A stretch of DNA of 64,000 nucleotides from RGIG9608 sp045602425 (GTDB taxonomy: Bacteria > Bacteroidota > Bacteroidia > Bacteroidales > Paludibacteraceae). Numbering within the stretch: position 1 is the first letter of the stretch; each line of letters opens with the position of its first letter. This document shows positions 43,201-51,970 of the stretch, piece after piece. A program made the position numbers and the translations under genes. The notes beneath the pieces are model-generated. The model was not told where the DNA came from. It saw only the letters and a program-made list of their open reading frames with translations, and searched no databases. The DNA lies in contig JAZSBO010000016.1 in the NCBI GenBank assembly GCA_045602425.1, positions 82,083-146,082 of the forward strand, given 5' to 3'.

Positions 43201-43463
43201 AATACACAACTTATACATCTGATCGTTGGTTGGTTAGTTCAAATTATTTGAGTTTACAAAACATCACGTTGGGTTACTCTTTGCCATCGAAATGGGTGAA
43301 GAAAATGAAGATGGAAAAATTCCGTATTTATGCTGTAGCCGACAATGTTGCTTTGGTTTCTGCACGTAAGGGTCTCGACCCACGTCAAGGTTATGCTTCT
43401 GCTGAAGCTGCTTATTACGCACCAATACGTTCAATTTCGGGCGGACTTAGCATAACTTTCTAA
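40293..43463 (+). CDS. SusC/RagA-family TonB-linked outer-membrane protein
   Basis: A 1056-aa TonB-dependent transporter. After the signal peptide (to about residue 21, VVAQ) comes a carboxypeptidase-like regulatory domain (KVTGKVVDGNGEPVIGATVL). Next are the TonB-box/plug region (DEVMVVAFGTTTKKSFTGSA; SIRIRGIGSMYASNAPLYVV; GARGANGVIMITTKRG) and the 22-strand barrel. It takes up a bound glycan or peptide together with the SusD-like lipoprotein downstream (41-base gap). There is no ECF sigma-signalling STN domain. The substrate cannot be told: no glycosidase, protease or regulator is in the operon. Confidence 0.97.
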   Translation: MKRKLLMFLACSLIGIGSVVAQDKKVTGKVVDGNGEPVIGATVLVTESANIGTITDVDGQFEIKVPSTAKTLTVSFIGMERRVVEIADNVTVTLLPAAEELDEVMVVAFGTTTKKSFTGSASVVKSDELTKRQSSNITNSLAGQVAGVQGLSSNGAPGSGSSIRIRGIGSMYASNAPLYVVDGIPYDGDISTISNSDIESVTVLKDAASNALYGARGANGVIMITTKRGKTKDAKISVDAKWGSNSRAIPTYNVMTDPGMYYETFYKALYNSQYLNFKGTYASNEYANKNLLDANNGGLGYQVYSVPAGQRLVGVNGRLNPNATLGYVNNGFTYTPDNWFGELFNYNNFRQEYNVNVSGSNDKLTYYASATYLEDSGIIENSDFKRFTSRASVDYQAKKWLKIGTNMSYANYSQRYPGEQTTANSSGNLFFISTYMAPIYPLYVRDAAGNIMKDANGFTIYDYGDGKVNGAIRPFMNQANPASAIALDKSQYNVDLFSGKWYATVEFYKGLKATANIGLNMNNTRYAYTQNPYYGQFAAMGGAAGVQTQRFLSLNQQYLLTYANKFAGAHNVDLLVGYEAYRYKTQSLSGYKQKLYTPDIAEVNNAILQPSTSSASGSYATMGILAQAKYDYDSRYYVSASYRRDASSVFAPEHRWGNFWSVGLAWDINNESFLDVEQINLLKLKVSYGAQGNDALGTLYAYTDQYEVTENNGNFATTLAYKGNRDLTWETSYNFNAGIDFAFFDDRLSGTIEGFRRRTKDMLYYKPVPSSLGYSSLPVNVGSLSNAGLDVELHGEVIKTKEISWKLYANLTYYKNRILKLDEELGGEWISGSYMYREGESMYNLYIRKYAGVDPMTGSALYYKDVLDANGEVIGQTTTDVWANATQYETGDILPKVYGGFGTTLDVYGVDLSVAFAYQLGGRLIDYTYSELMHAGSSSSAGKNWHVDILDAWTPENTKTNVPRLNSNDQYTTYTSDRWLVSSNYLSLQNITLGYSLPSKWVKKMKMEKFRIYAVADNVALVSARKGLDPRQGYASAEAAYYAPIRSISGGLSITF

Positions 43464-43504
43464 AACGTTGAGGTTTTTTAATGAAAAAATAAAGAATTAT
43501 AGAT

Positions 43505-45100
43505 ATGAAAACAGTAAGTAAAATTTTAGTTTTGGTGTTTGGGGTACTCTTCTTTGCAAGCTGTACCGATTTGAACACATTCCCTGAAGGTGGAACAAAA
43601 ACCGAAGCTCAAAAACAAGCTGCTATTGAAAACAATGCAGAGTTGTTGTCGGCTGATGTGTCTGCTATCTATGCTACAATGATTGAACTTTGGGCTGGCT
43701 TGGGTTCTGGAAACGAATACCACAGCGACTTTGGTTATGCAGCTCTTGCAATCATTATGGATGCTAACGGACAAGACGTAACATGTCCGAATATTGGTTA
43801 CAACTGGTTCTCATCGTCATACGATTTCTCTGGTCGTGTTTACACTTCTGCAGAATGTTTAATGACTTGGCGAGTTTATTACAAAATTATTCGTGCTGCT
43901 AACAGCGTGTTGCAAGTGGCTCCTGCCGATGCTACAGACGAAACGCTTAAAGCATATCGCGGACAAGCGTTGGCTGCTCGTGCGTTTGCTTATTTCAACA
44001 TGGCTCAGCTTTATCAGTTTACATACAAAGGTAACGAAACAAAACTTTGTGTGCCTATCGTAACTGAAAACATGGAATCTGACAAACAATCAAACAATCC
44101 TCGTGCTACGGTTCAAGCCGTTTACGATTTGATTGTAGACGATTTGAATAATGCAGTTTCGTTGCTCGATGGTTACAAACGTGCTGATAAAAGTATGATC
44201 GACCAAGCTGTAGCTTATGGTTTGCGTGCAAGAGTAAACCTTGTTATGCAAAATTGGGCTGAGGCTGCTACCGATGCTGCAAAAGCTTTGGAAGTGTCGG
44301 GTGCTGAACCTTATACTTTAGAAGATGTATCTAAACCTACATTTACTTCGGCTGATGCTAAATCGGTACTTTGGGCTAACATCATTACCGAAACAAACGA
44401 TGTTGTGCAAACTGGTATCGTCAACTGGCCATCGCACTTGAGTTCTTTGTTCTCTGATGGTTATACAGGAGTTGGTGCTTTCAAAAGCATTAGCACATTG
44501 CTTTATGAAAAAATTTCGGACACTGACGTGCGTAAAGGTTGGTGGTTGAACGAAGATTTCGATTCTCCATTGATTTCGGGTGACATCTATACTGATTGGA
44601 AGAAAGATTACGCTGAAGCTTGCGGTTATCTTGGTAACGTGAAATTCGGTGTTTATCAAGACAATATGGTTAACCTTGTTGCTGCTTCGGATTGGATTAT
44701 GATGCGTGCAGAAGAGATGTTGTTCATTCAAGCTGAAGGTTTGGCTATGAGTGGCAATCCTGCTGGAGGTAAAGCTATCATCGACGATTTTGTTCGCTCG
44801 AACCGCGATGCTTCTTACTCTGGTGCTCCTGCCGATGCTAAAGGTTTACAAGATGAAATTTGGATGCAACGCCGTATCGAACTTTGGGGTGAGGGACACT
44901 CTTTCTTTGACCTTATGCGTTTAGAAAAACCTATCGTTCGTAAAGAAAACGGAGTTTCTTCTTTCCCTGATGCTTGGCAGTTCAACGTGCCTGCTAAAGC
45001 TCCTATCTTGTTGTATTTGATTCCTAAGTCGGAAATCGAAGCCAACCAAGGTATCGACGAAAGCCAAAACAACCCAACTGTTAATCCTCCGGTTGCTTAA
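43505..45100 (+). CDS. SusD/RagB-family nutrient-binding lipoprotein
   Basis: A 531-aa surface lipoprotein that forms the lid on the SusC-like barrel. Signal peptide and lipobox FASC (Cys about 20) are followed by TDLNTFPEGG. The TPR-like helical scaffold includes ALAARAFAYFNMAQLYQFTY and DEIWMQRRIELWGEGHSFFD, which are family signatures. The C-terminus has LLYLIPKSEIEANQGIDESQ, also typical (P-x-x-E-x-x-x-N). It is the second gene of a four-gene operon. Confidence 0.96.
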   Translation: MKTVSKILVLVFGVLFFASCTDLNTFPEGGTKTEAQKQAAIENNAELLSADVSAIYATMIELWAGLGSGNEYHSDFGYAALAIIMDANGQDVTCPNIGYNWFSSSYDFSGRVYTSAECLMTWRVYYKIIRAANSVLQVAPADATDETLKAYRGQALAARAFAYFNMAQLYQFTYKGNETKLCVPIVTENMESDKQSNNPRATVQAVYDLIVDDLNNAVSLLDGYKRADKSMIDQAVAYGLRARVNLVMQNWAEAATDAAKALEVSGAEPYTLEDVSKPTFTSADAKSVLWANIITETNDVVQTGIVNWPSHLSSLFSDGYTGVGAFKSISTLLYEKISDTDVRKGWWLNEDFDSPLISGDIYTDWKKDYAEACGYLGNVKFGVYQDNMVNLVAASDWIMMRAEEMLFIQAEGLAMSGNPAGGKAIIDDFVRSNRDASYSGAPADAKGLQDEIWMQRRIELWGEGHSFFDLMRLEKPIVRKENGVSSFPDAWQFNVPAKAPILLYLIPKSEIEANQGIDESQNNPTVNPPVA

Positions 45101-45129
45101 TTTGTTTGACAATTTAAATTTATAAGAAT

Positions 45130-46533
45130 ATGAAAACTAAGAAATTATTAATAGCTCTTCTTGCGGTAACTGCTACTTTGTTTACCGCTTGTAAAGAAAA
45201 TATACCTGAAAGAGGAGATTCTCCGCTTGACGAAAATGCAGGTTGCTATATCTACGATTCTACTTCGGACGTAGTGATTAAACCAGCTGACGGAGGTAAA
45301 TTCTTGATGACTATTGCAGGAGAAACTGATACGGTAGAAACGAAAGTTTTCAACGTATTGGTAGGACGCAACTATTCTGAAACTGCAGACAGTTTCGAGA
45401 TGCAAGTTGTTGATGAAGATGGTGCTTTTTCTCTCGACCCTATGGTGCGTTTCGAAAAAGGCGAAGTGGTAGATACTATCGAAGTGGAAGTGCTTCTTGA
45501 CTTCGGTAACATTTCAGAACTAGTTCTTACCGTTCCTGAAGAAAAAGCTTCTCTTTACTCGGCATCTTCTAAAACTATCAACGTAGAGGTAGACTATACT
45601 TGGTTGCCAAGAGGTAAAGCAGAAGTAGTTGAAGGATTCTTAGAAGGAACAACGGTAGTTGCTGTAGAAAAAGCAAAAGAAGCTACAGATAGTTTATTCC
45701 GTTTGACAAATGTTTTTGAAGAAATAGCAAAAGCGGCTTATCCTGATGACTATCAATTGTTCTCAAAACCAGACTGTCACTTTAAATTCATTCTTGATGA
45801 AGATTACAATTATGTAAAATTAGTAGGTACAGGGGAAAATCTTTCTGCTACAGGTTGGTCAGGAGATGTTCTTGGTGCAGGTTCTGGTATGTTGGAATAC
45901 ATTTGTTCAGAATATGGTTTTGGTTTATATGGTGTTCCTGGAATTTCGAATGATGCTAATAAATACTATTTAGATGGAGTTATTCAAAGTACAAGTGCTT
46001 GGTATTTTACTTTGTATTGGACTTGGATAGATGGTTATCCAGGAGAGTTGCCTAATCAATCGGAAGGCGAAGGCGAGTTGACAGAGTTGGAGTTCACTAC
46101 AGGTACGCATACAGTAGTAGCAGATGCAGTAGAAGAAGTAACTGACGAAGTGCTTGGCACAAGTGTTACTCACGATGTACATATTTTGAACTTTACAGAT
46201 GCAGGTGTAGAAATGAACTTGGTGTTGGTAGGCGATGTTTTGGAAGGAACCTTCAAAATCGAATCAAATCCTGGCACAGAAGGAACTGCAGAAGCTGGCT
46301 ACTTCGATGGTACAAATATGAATGGATGCTATGTAGATGTTGCATTTACAAAATACTATATGACGAGTGGTGATGTGCAAGTAGAGGTAGCTGAAGATGG
46401 AGTAACTTATACTGTAACTGTAGATGCAGAAAGTGCATCGGGCGTTGAAATTAAAGCTACATTCGAAGGAACGTTTGCAGCACCATCGCCAGCTCCAAGT
46501 AAACTAAAAAGTGTAAAAAGAATAAACCTATAA
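45130..46533 (+). CDS. Hypothetical lipoprotein of the SusCD operon (1)
   Basis: A 467-aa lipoprotein. The signal peptide MKTKKLLIALLAVTATLFTA ends at Cys 21 (FTAC). Residues about 30-160 look like an Ig/BACON-like beta domain (DVVIKPADGGKFLMTIAG, VEVDYTWLPRG). The rest is beta-rich, with repeated acidic stretches and the motif FEGTF near the C-terminus. I do not recognise a named family. In such operons the third gene often encodes a surface binding protein (SusE/SusF position), which is the likely role. The gap from susD is 29 bases and the gap to the next lipoprotein 12. Confidence 0.75.
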   Translation: MKTKKLLIALLAVTATLFTACKENIPERGDSPLDENAGCYIYDSTSDVVIKPADGGKFLMTIAGETDTVETKVFNVLVGRNYSETADSFEMQVVDEDGAFSLDPMVRFEKGEVVDTIEVEVLLDFGNISELVLTVPEEKASLYSASSKTINVEVDYTWLPRGKAEVVEGFLEGTTVVAVEKAKEATDSLFRLTNVFEEIAKAAYPDDYQLFSKPDCHFKFILDEDYNYVKLVGTGENLSATGWSGDVLGAGSGMLEYICSEYGFGLYGVPGISNDANKYYLDGVIQSTSAWYFTLYWTWIDGYPGELPNQSEGEGELTELEFTTGTHTVVADAVEEVTDEVLGTSVTHDVHILNFTDAGVEMNLVLVGDVLEGTFKIESNPGTEGTAEAGYFDGTNMNGCYVDVAFTKYYMTSGDVQVEVAEDGVTYTVTVDAESASGVEIKATFEGTFAAPSPAPSKLKSVKRINL

Positions 46534-46545
46534 AACGAATAGACT

Positions 46546-47619
46546 ATGAAAAATATCTTTAAAAATACTTATCTGTTGGTTTTGGCAGTTGCACTTACGT
46601 TTGTAGCGTGTAAAGATGCTGAACCAGTAGTAGATACTACAGGAAAAGATGATATGACTGCTGCTCGCGAAACGCTTACCGTTGCCGATGCCTACTATCA
46701 TGGCGATGTATATGACACAGGAGGCGGATCGTACAAAGTAACACTTACATTGCTTTCAGAAGGTATGGGATTTACTTACGATGCAGAAGACGAAGATAAC
46801 CTTTTTGACGGCTTCTCTGGTACAGGTTATGCATTTGAAATCCAATTCAACTCTGAGTTTGAAGATTCTATTGCTCCGGGTGTTTACACTGCCGACACAA
46901 TGGATATCAACGAAGAGTATTGGATGTGCGATTTGTTGACTTACAATCCTGAAAATACTTATTTGACAGTAGTAAACGGTGGTAGTGGCGTGAAAAACGT
47001 GTTAGATGGAAATGTTACTATTGATGTTAAAGTTTCGGGCGATGTTTATACTATCACTATCGATGGTAAAAATGCTATCGATATGCCTGTAAAAGGTACT
47101 TACGTAGGAAAAATAAATCCTCGTGATATTTATTTTTATCGTGAGCCAGAAACAGCTGACAATGTAGAAGTAAATGCAGAGTCTGTGACTTACTTAGCTG
47201 ATGAAGATAATAAAGCAGACTATGCTTATTATGCATCTATGGGATACGAATCTCTTTTCGAATCAACTCACTATATAACTGTAGAAGGAGAAAATGGTGA
47301 AATGATGAAGTTGGTAGTTTCGGGAGGTGCATTAGAATGGACAAGCCTTGCTGCTGGTGACTATGCTCTTCGTGATGGTATGTGGGATTTGGAAATGCAA
47401 GATGATGGTGGCAATTGGGTAATCGACCCTGATAAAGACTATCGTGCAGATGGTGCATTCTATGGCTCATATATGCTTTACAATGACGAAGTTTACTATT
47501 TGTCGGGCGATTTGTCGGTAGCATTCGAAGGTACTGTTGTTACTGAACTTACAGTAAATGCAGTATCGGCAGTTTCTGGTGCCGAAATAACTGTAAATTA
47601 TGTAAAAACTGAAGAATAA
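46546..47619 (+). CDS. Hypothetical lipoprotein of the SusCD operon (2)
   Basis: A 357-aa lipoprotein with signal peptide and lipobox FVAC (Cys 22), then KDAEPVVDTTGKDD. The mature part is beta-rich and acidic, with two related halves: DTGGGSYKVTLTLLSEGMGF and ESTHYITVEGENGEMMKLVV, each followed by a PGVYTAD/AGDYALRD-type turn. This suggests an internal repeat. No named family is recognised. It is the last gene of the SusCD operon, ended by a terminator, and probably contributes to ligand binding at the surface. Confidence 0.75.
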   Translation: MKNIFKNTYLLVLAVALTFVACKDAEPVVDTTGKDDMTAARETLTVADAYYHGDVYDTGGGSYKVTLTLLSEGMGFTYDAEDEDNLFDGFSGTGYAFEIQFNSEFEDSIAPGVYTADTMDINEEYWMCDLLTYNPENTYLTVVNGGSGVKNVLDGNVTIDVKVSGDVYTITIDGKNAIDMPVKGTYVGKINPRDIYFYREPETADNVEVNAESVTYLADEDNKADYAYYASMGYESLFESTHYITVEGENGEMMKLVVSGGALEWTSLAAGDYALRDGMWDLEMQDDGGNWVIDPDKDYRADGAFYGSYMLYNDEVYYLSGDLSVAFEGTVVTELTVNAVSAVSGAEITVNYVKTEE

Positions 47620-47649
47620 TAAAATTTTGTTTTCATAGTATTAAAAGCG

Positions 47650-47683
47650 GGAGCGTGCTTTATAGAAAGTACGCTCCTTTTTG
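47650..47683 (+). terminator. Terminator of the SusCD operon
   Basis: GGAGCGTGCTTT (47650-47661), loop ATAG, AAAGTACGCTCC (47666-47677), then a T-run. Confidence 0.88.
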
Positions 47684-47691
47684 TAAAAAAA

Positions 47692-48345
47692 ATGTCGCAA
47701 GATTTACGTATAACAGACGATGGTTCGCATACCATCTACAACAGCCGTATAGACGAATGTTATCATTCGCTGTATGGAGCGAGGGCAGAATCGGAGCATA
47801 TTTTTCTTAGCAGTGGTTTTTGCAAAATAAAAAAAACGGAGATAGCTGTTTTCGAAGTAGGTTTTGGCACAGGCTTAAATGCTTTGCTAACGCTCGAAGC
47901 GGCTGTGCGTCAAGATAAAAATGTCCGTTATACTACAACGGAACTCTATCCACTCAATCCTGACATCTACGAGGCGTTGAACTATGGTGTTACGTCAGTT
48001 GAGCGAGAGCGTTTTCTGCGTCTGCACACTGCCGAGTGGGAAAGCGTTGTGCCTATCGAGCCTAATTTTTTGCTGAGAAAACAGAAATCGGATTTTACAA
48101 AGATGTTGTTAACCGAACCTATCGATTTGGTTTATTTTGATGCTTTCTCGCCCGAAAAGCAACCCGAAATGTGGACTGAAGAGCAGTTCGCAAAACTCTA
48201 CAATGCGATGAACGAAGGTGGCATTTTGGTTACCTACTGTGCCAAAGGCATAGTTCGCCGCACGATGCAGTCGGTTGGTTTTGCGGTGGAGCGAATCGCC
48301 GGACCTGTGGGTGGCAAACGTGAAATACTCCGAGCTCGTAAATAA
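47692..48345 (+). CDS. mnmD: tRNA (5-methylaminomethyl-2-thiouridine)-methyltransferase, MnmD type
   Basis: A 217-aa methyltransferase equal to the N-terminal half of E. coli MnmC. VFEVGFGTGLNALLTLEA (about 54-71) is the SAM-binding loop, and IDLVYFDAFSPEKQPEMWTE (about 142-161) is the conserved catalytic region of DUF752. It finishes mnm5U34 in the wobble base of certain tRNAs. The FAD-dependent MnmC half is absent, as is common in Bacteroidota. The ATG follows the T-run of the SusCD terminator. Confidence 0.9.
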   Translation: MSQDLRITDDGSHTIYNSRIDECYHSLYGARAESEHIFLSSGFCKIKKTEIAVFEVGFGTGLNALLTLEAAVRQDKNVRYTTTELYPLNPDIYEALNYGVTSVERERFLRLHTAEWESVVPIEPNFLLRKQKSDFTKMLLTEPIDLVYFDAFSPEKQPEMWTEEQFAKLYNAMNEGGILVTYCAKGIVRRTMQSVGFAVERIAGPVGGKREILRARK

Positions 48346-48379
48346 ATTCTTTGTATCTTTGTTTGAAAAAAAATGAAAT

Positions 48380-48790
48380 ATGACTACTTACGAAAGTAAA
48401 ATACAAATGCTGAATTGCGATGCCGAAACGGCGTTTGCACAATTGTCCGATTTACGTAACCTCGAGAAGTATAAGGAAATTGTTCCGCAAGATAAATTGA
48501 AAGATATGGAATTTACCGAAGACACTTGCCGATTTTCGGTAGATCCTGTTGGTCGTGTCGGTTTAAAAATAATTGACCGCGAAGCTCCAAAAACAATTAA
48601 ATTTGGAGCAGAAAATTCGCCTATCGAGTTCAATCTTTGGATTCAGTTGGTGCAACTCGAAATTGGCTCAAAAATGAAAATAACGATAAAAGCCGATTTA
48701 CCTTTAATGATAAAAACGATGGTTGGCAGTAAGTTGCAAGATATGGTTGATAAAATGGCAGAAGCTATTTCACAAGCACTAAATCGATAA
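48380..48790 (+). CDS. SRPBCC/START-like fold protein
   Basis: A 136-aa protein with the pattern of polyketide cyclase/Bet v1-type folds: MTTYESKIQMLNCDAETAFA, then LSDLRNLEKYKEIVPQDKLK, a run of beta strands, and a long C-terminal helix (LQDMVDKMAEAISQAL). These bind hydrophobic ligands or act as lipid carriers; the ligand is unknown. It lies 34 bases after mnmD and 10 bases before argH, so it may be transcribed with argH. Confidence 0.82.
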   Translation: MTTYESKIQMLNCDAETAFAQLSDLRNLEKYKEIVPQDKLKDMEFTEDTCRFSVDPVGRVGLKIIDREAPKTIKFGAENSPIEFNLWIQLVQLEIGSKMKITIKADLPLMIKTMVGSKLQDMVDKMAEAISQALNR

Positions 48791-48800
48791 AAAATACGGT

Positions 48801-50159
48801 ATGGCTCAAAAACTTTGGGATAAGGGAATTTCGGTAAACGAAGAAGTAGAACGTTTTACCGTTGGTCGCGATCAAGAGATGGATATTTTTCTCGCTCCTT
48901 ACGATGTTTTAGGCTCTATGGCTCACATCACAATGCTCGAGAGCATTGGGTTGATCACTGCCGAAGAGTTGAAACTTCTGCTTGCAGAGTTGCGTTCTAT
49001 CTATACACTTGCTCGTTCGGGTTGGTTTCAGATAGAGGAGGGAGTGGAAGATGTTCATTCGCAAGTAGAGTTGATGCTAACACGCCGTTTGGGCGATGTT
49101 GGGAAAAAAATTCACAGCGGTCGCTCTCGCAACGATCAGGTGTTGGTCGATTTGAAGTTGTTTACACGAGCCAAAATACGAGAAACGGTAGAAAACGTTG
49201 TGGCATTGTTTGATGTACTTATTGCTCAAAGTGAACGCTACAAAAATGTATTATTGCCCGGCTATACGCATTTGCAAGTAGCTATGCCATCGTCGTTTGG
49301 GTTATGGTTTGGAGCTTATGCCGAAAGTTTGACCGACGATTTGCAAGTGTTGCTGGCGGCCTATAAGGTTACGAATAGGAATCCGTTGGGTTCGGCGGCT
49401 GGCTATGGTTCATCGTTTCCACTTAACAGACAGATGACAACTGACCTTTTGGGCTTCGATTCGATGGATTACAATGTGGTTTATGCACAAATGGGTAGAG
49501 GGAAAATGGAACGAATCGTGTCGTCGGCATTGGCTTCGGTAGCTGCTACACTTTCTAAATTGGCTTTTGATGCATGCATGTTTACTAGTCAAAATTTTGG
49601 GTTTATAAAGTTAGCTCCGCAATATACAACGGGCTCGAGCATAATGCCACACAAGAAAAATCCAGATGTATTTGAACTTACTCGCTCAAAATGCAATAAA
49701 CTGCAAGCAATACCGCAACAAATAGTCATGATAACAAACAATTTGCCATCGGGTTATTATCGCGATTTGCAAATTATAAAAGAGGTGTTTTTACCAATGT
49801 TCGACGAGTTGAACGATTGTTTGAAAATGGTTGCTCGTATGATGAATGAGGTTGAAATAAATACCCAAATAATGAATGATGAACGTTACGACCCGATTTT
49901 TAGTGTGGAAAAAGTGAATGAATTAGTGCTTGATGGTGTTCCGTTCCGCGATGCTTACAAGCAAGTAGGGCAAGCAATAGAGGCAGGAGACTTCGTCCCC
50001 GACAAAAATATTCATCATACACACGAAGGAAGCATCGGCAATTTGTGCAATGATAAAATATGGGAAATGACACAAAGCATCGTGTCCGAGTTCCATTTCG
50101 AGAAAGTGATGGCTGCCGAAAAAAAATTGTTGTCCGATATTGAAAATCTGATAGAATGA
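48801..50159 (+). CDS. argH: Argininosuccinate lyase
   Basis: A 452-aa enzyme of the fumarase/aspartase superfamily that splits argininosuccinate to arginine and fumarate. Signature GSSIMPHKKNPD (about residues 279-290) holds the mobile catalytic Ser loop. EDVHSQVE, KIHSGRSRNDQV and LPGYTHLQVAMPSSFG are active-site motifs. It is separate from argG (33-34 kb). Its stop overlaps the ATG of the ion-channel gene by 4 bases (ATGA). Confidence 0.97.
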   Translation: MAQKLWDKGISVNEEVERFTVGRDQEMDIFLAPYDVLGSMAHITMLESIGLITAEELKLLLAELRSIYTLARSGWFQIEEGVEDVHSQVELMLTRRLGDVGKKIHSGRSRNDQVLVDLKLFTRAKIRETVENVVALFDVLIAQSERYKNVLLPGYTHLQVAMPSSFGLWFGAYAESLTDDLQVLLAAYKVTNRNPLGSAAGYGSSFPLNRQMTTDLLGFDSMDYNVVYAQMGRGKMERIVSSALASVAATLSKLAFDACMFTSQNFGFIKLAPQYTTGSSIMPHKKNPDVFELTRSKCNKLQAIPQQIVMITNNLPSGYYRDLQIIKEVFLPMFDELNDCLKMVARMMNEVEINTQIMNDERYDPIFSVEKVNELVLDGVPFRDAYKQVGQAIEAGDFVPDKNIHHTHEGSIGNLCNDKIWEMTQSIVSEFHFEKVMAAEKKLLSDIENLIE

Positions 50160-51025
50160 AAACTCCAAAATTCGTTAAGGAAATAGCGTCGCCATTTCAT
50201 AGGTTTCTGCATAACGAATCGTTGAAAAAGAAACTCTATACGATTATTTTTGAGGCCGATACAAAAGCAGGAAAACTTTTCGATGTGCTTCTGATGGTGT
50301 TCATCTTGTTGAGCGTATTGGTGGTCATTGTCGAAAGTTTGGAGGTGGTTGCCGTACGATTTAAACTTGTGTTTCAGATATTGGAGTATGTTTTTACGGG
50401 ATTTTTTACGCTGGAATACCTTGTGCGAATTTATTGTTCGCCCAAACCTTGGAAGTATATTTTCAGCTTTTTCGGTATTGTCGATTTGCTCTCTACTTTG
50501 CCAATGTATCTCGGGTTTATATTCAGCGGAGCAAGGTATTTAATTATATTCCGAACATTTCGTTTGATACGTGTTTTTCGCGTTTTCAAGCTTTTTTCTT
50601 TCCTATCGGAGGGACATTTACTTTTGAAGTCGCTTCATGAGAGTAGTCGCAAAATCATTGTGTTTTTCTTATTTGTGATTATTTTGGTTGTATCTATCGG
50701 TACCATTATGTACATGATAGAAGGCACGATTCCTGGCACACAATTTACCGATATTCCGACAAGCATTTATTGGGCAATTGTAACAATAACTACGGTCGGT
50801 TATGGCGATATTACGCCGATTACGTCGGTAGGGCGTGCCTTGTCGGCGTTTGTAATGTTGTTGGGTTATACAATTATAGCCGTGCCTACGGGTATTGTTT
50901 CGGCCGAAATGGTGAAAGAATACAAGAAGCAAGCTGACAAGAAATGTCCGCATTGCGGTAAATCGGGACACGAACCCGATGCCTCTTTTTGCAAATACTG
51001 CGGCGAAAACCTACACGAATTATAA
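50156..51025 (+). CDS. Voltage-gated-type potassium channel with C-terminal zinc ribbon
   Basis: A 289-aa six-helix ion channel. S1-S4 span about residues 42-150, with an S4-like positively charged segment RTFRLIRVFRVFK (133-145). The pore loop has the K+ selectivity filter TTVGYGD (212-218), followed by the inner helix. The C-terminus has two CxxC pairs (C264, C267, C279, C282), forming a small zinc ribbon (CPHCGKS..FCKYCGENL) in place of an RCK domain. Zinc or redox control of gating is possible but unproven. It is translationally coupled to argH and overlaps the convergent gene by 6 bases. Confidence 0.92.
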   Translation: MKTPKFVKEIASPFHRFLHNESLKKKLYTIIFEADTKAGKLFDVLLMVFILLSVLVVIVESLEVVAVRFKLVFQILEYVFTGFFTLEYLVRIYCSPKPWKYIFSFFGIVDLLSTLPMYLGFIFSGARYLIIFRTFRLIRVFRVFKLFSFLSEGHLLLKSLHESSRKIIVFFLFVIILVVSIGTIMYMIEGTIPGTQFTDIPTSIYWAIVTITTVGYGDITPITSVGRALSAFVMLLGYTIIAVPTGIVSAEMVKEYKKQADKKCPHCGKSGHEPDASFCKYCGENLHEL

Positions 51026-51970
51026 TTTGCTTTTCAAAAAAACGAAACTTCCGATAATCATCGGCAGGCAGTAGTTGATAATCCAAAGGGTAATGCCTGC
51101 GGCGGCTACCGCTAATACATTGTCGGTAAAAGCACCGATGAAAATAATGGCATAGGAACCTCTGATGGCTGCTTCGGACAATGCAATTGATGGTGTGAAG
51201 GTAACAAACAGATAGTTTGTGGCAATGCCAATAAAGGCTTCGGTAACCGATAATTGTACACCGAAGAAACGAAGTACGAAAAAAAATTGCATGCAGAAAA
51301 CCGTGTAGCGTATCAAAGAAAGCAGAAAAACTGTTAATAATTTTTTTGCCGACATTGCTTTGAAGGCTTCCAGTGTGTTATGCACTTTCTCGCTTTTAAT
51401 AGGACAACGTAAGCAACGGCTTGAAATAACTGGTAAGCAACAATAAAGGATAATCAGCAACAACCCCGAAACAGCAAAAAATACCAAAAGTGTATTGCTC
51501 GAAAGTCGGCTTGAATAGCTATTGTTAAAGAAAAAGAGAATTGTGGCGGGAACTCCGCAAACGAGAATCGCCAAAGTTTGCGCCAAACTCCCCACAAACC
51601 CTAATGCAATGGCAGGCACTCTGCTCCCACTATGCAAAAAAACGGCTCGACCTGGGTATTCTCCAATTCTGTTCGGAGTGAAAAAACCTGTCGTAATGCC
51701 CGAGAGAATGGTCTGTAACGACCTTGCCAACGATATCTGTTCTAAATCGCTGATAAGTTTGCGCCACTTTACCGATTCCAACAGCCAATTCAATGGAAGC
51801 AAAGCGAGCGTAAGCAACAACCATAATAACTGCATATAATCAGTCGATTGCATTTGATGTATGAAATCGTAATAGTTGTTGAGTGTTGCGAGTTTGTAAA
51901 ACAAGAATCCGTAAGCAAGTACTAAAATCGCCCATTTCAGTAGGGGGTAGTATTTGCGAAAAAAACTCAT
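51020..51970 (-). CDS. Flippase-like (LPG synthase TM-domain) membrane protein
   Basis: A 316-aa integral membrane protein with about 8 helices, of the UPF0104/lysylphosphatidylglycerol synthase TM family. WLLESVKWRKLISDLE followed by LQTILSGITTGFFTPNRIGE (about 85-104) is the conserved G-x-x-x-x-x-x-P-x-R-x-G-E core. The soluble aminoacyl-transferase part of MprF is absent. It is probably a lipid or lipid-linked-sugar translocase; the substrate is unknown. It is coupled to the GtrA-like gene by a 4-base overlap, which supports a role in lipid-linked glycan handling. Confidence 0.85.
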   Translation of the reverse strand: MSFFRKYYPLLKWAILVLAYGFLFYKLATLNNYYDFIHQMQSTDYMQLLWLLLTLALLPLNWLLESVKWRKLISDLEQISLARSLQTILSGITTGFFTPNRIGEYPGRAVFLHSGSRVPAIALGFVGSLAQTLAILVCGVPATILFFFNNSYSSRLSSNTLLVFFAVSGLLLIILYCCLPVISSRCLRCPIKSEKVHNTLEAFKAMSAKKLLTVFLLSLIRYTVFCMQFFFVLRFFGVQLSVTEAFIGIATNYLFVTFTPSIALSEAAIRGSYAIIFIGAFTDNVLAVAAAGITLWIINYCLPMIIGSFVFLKSKL

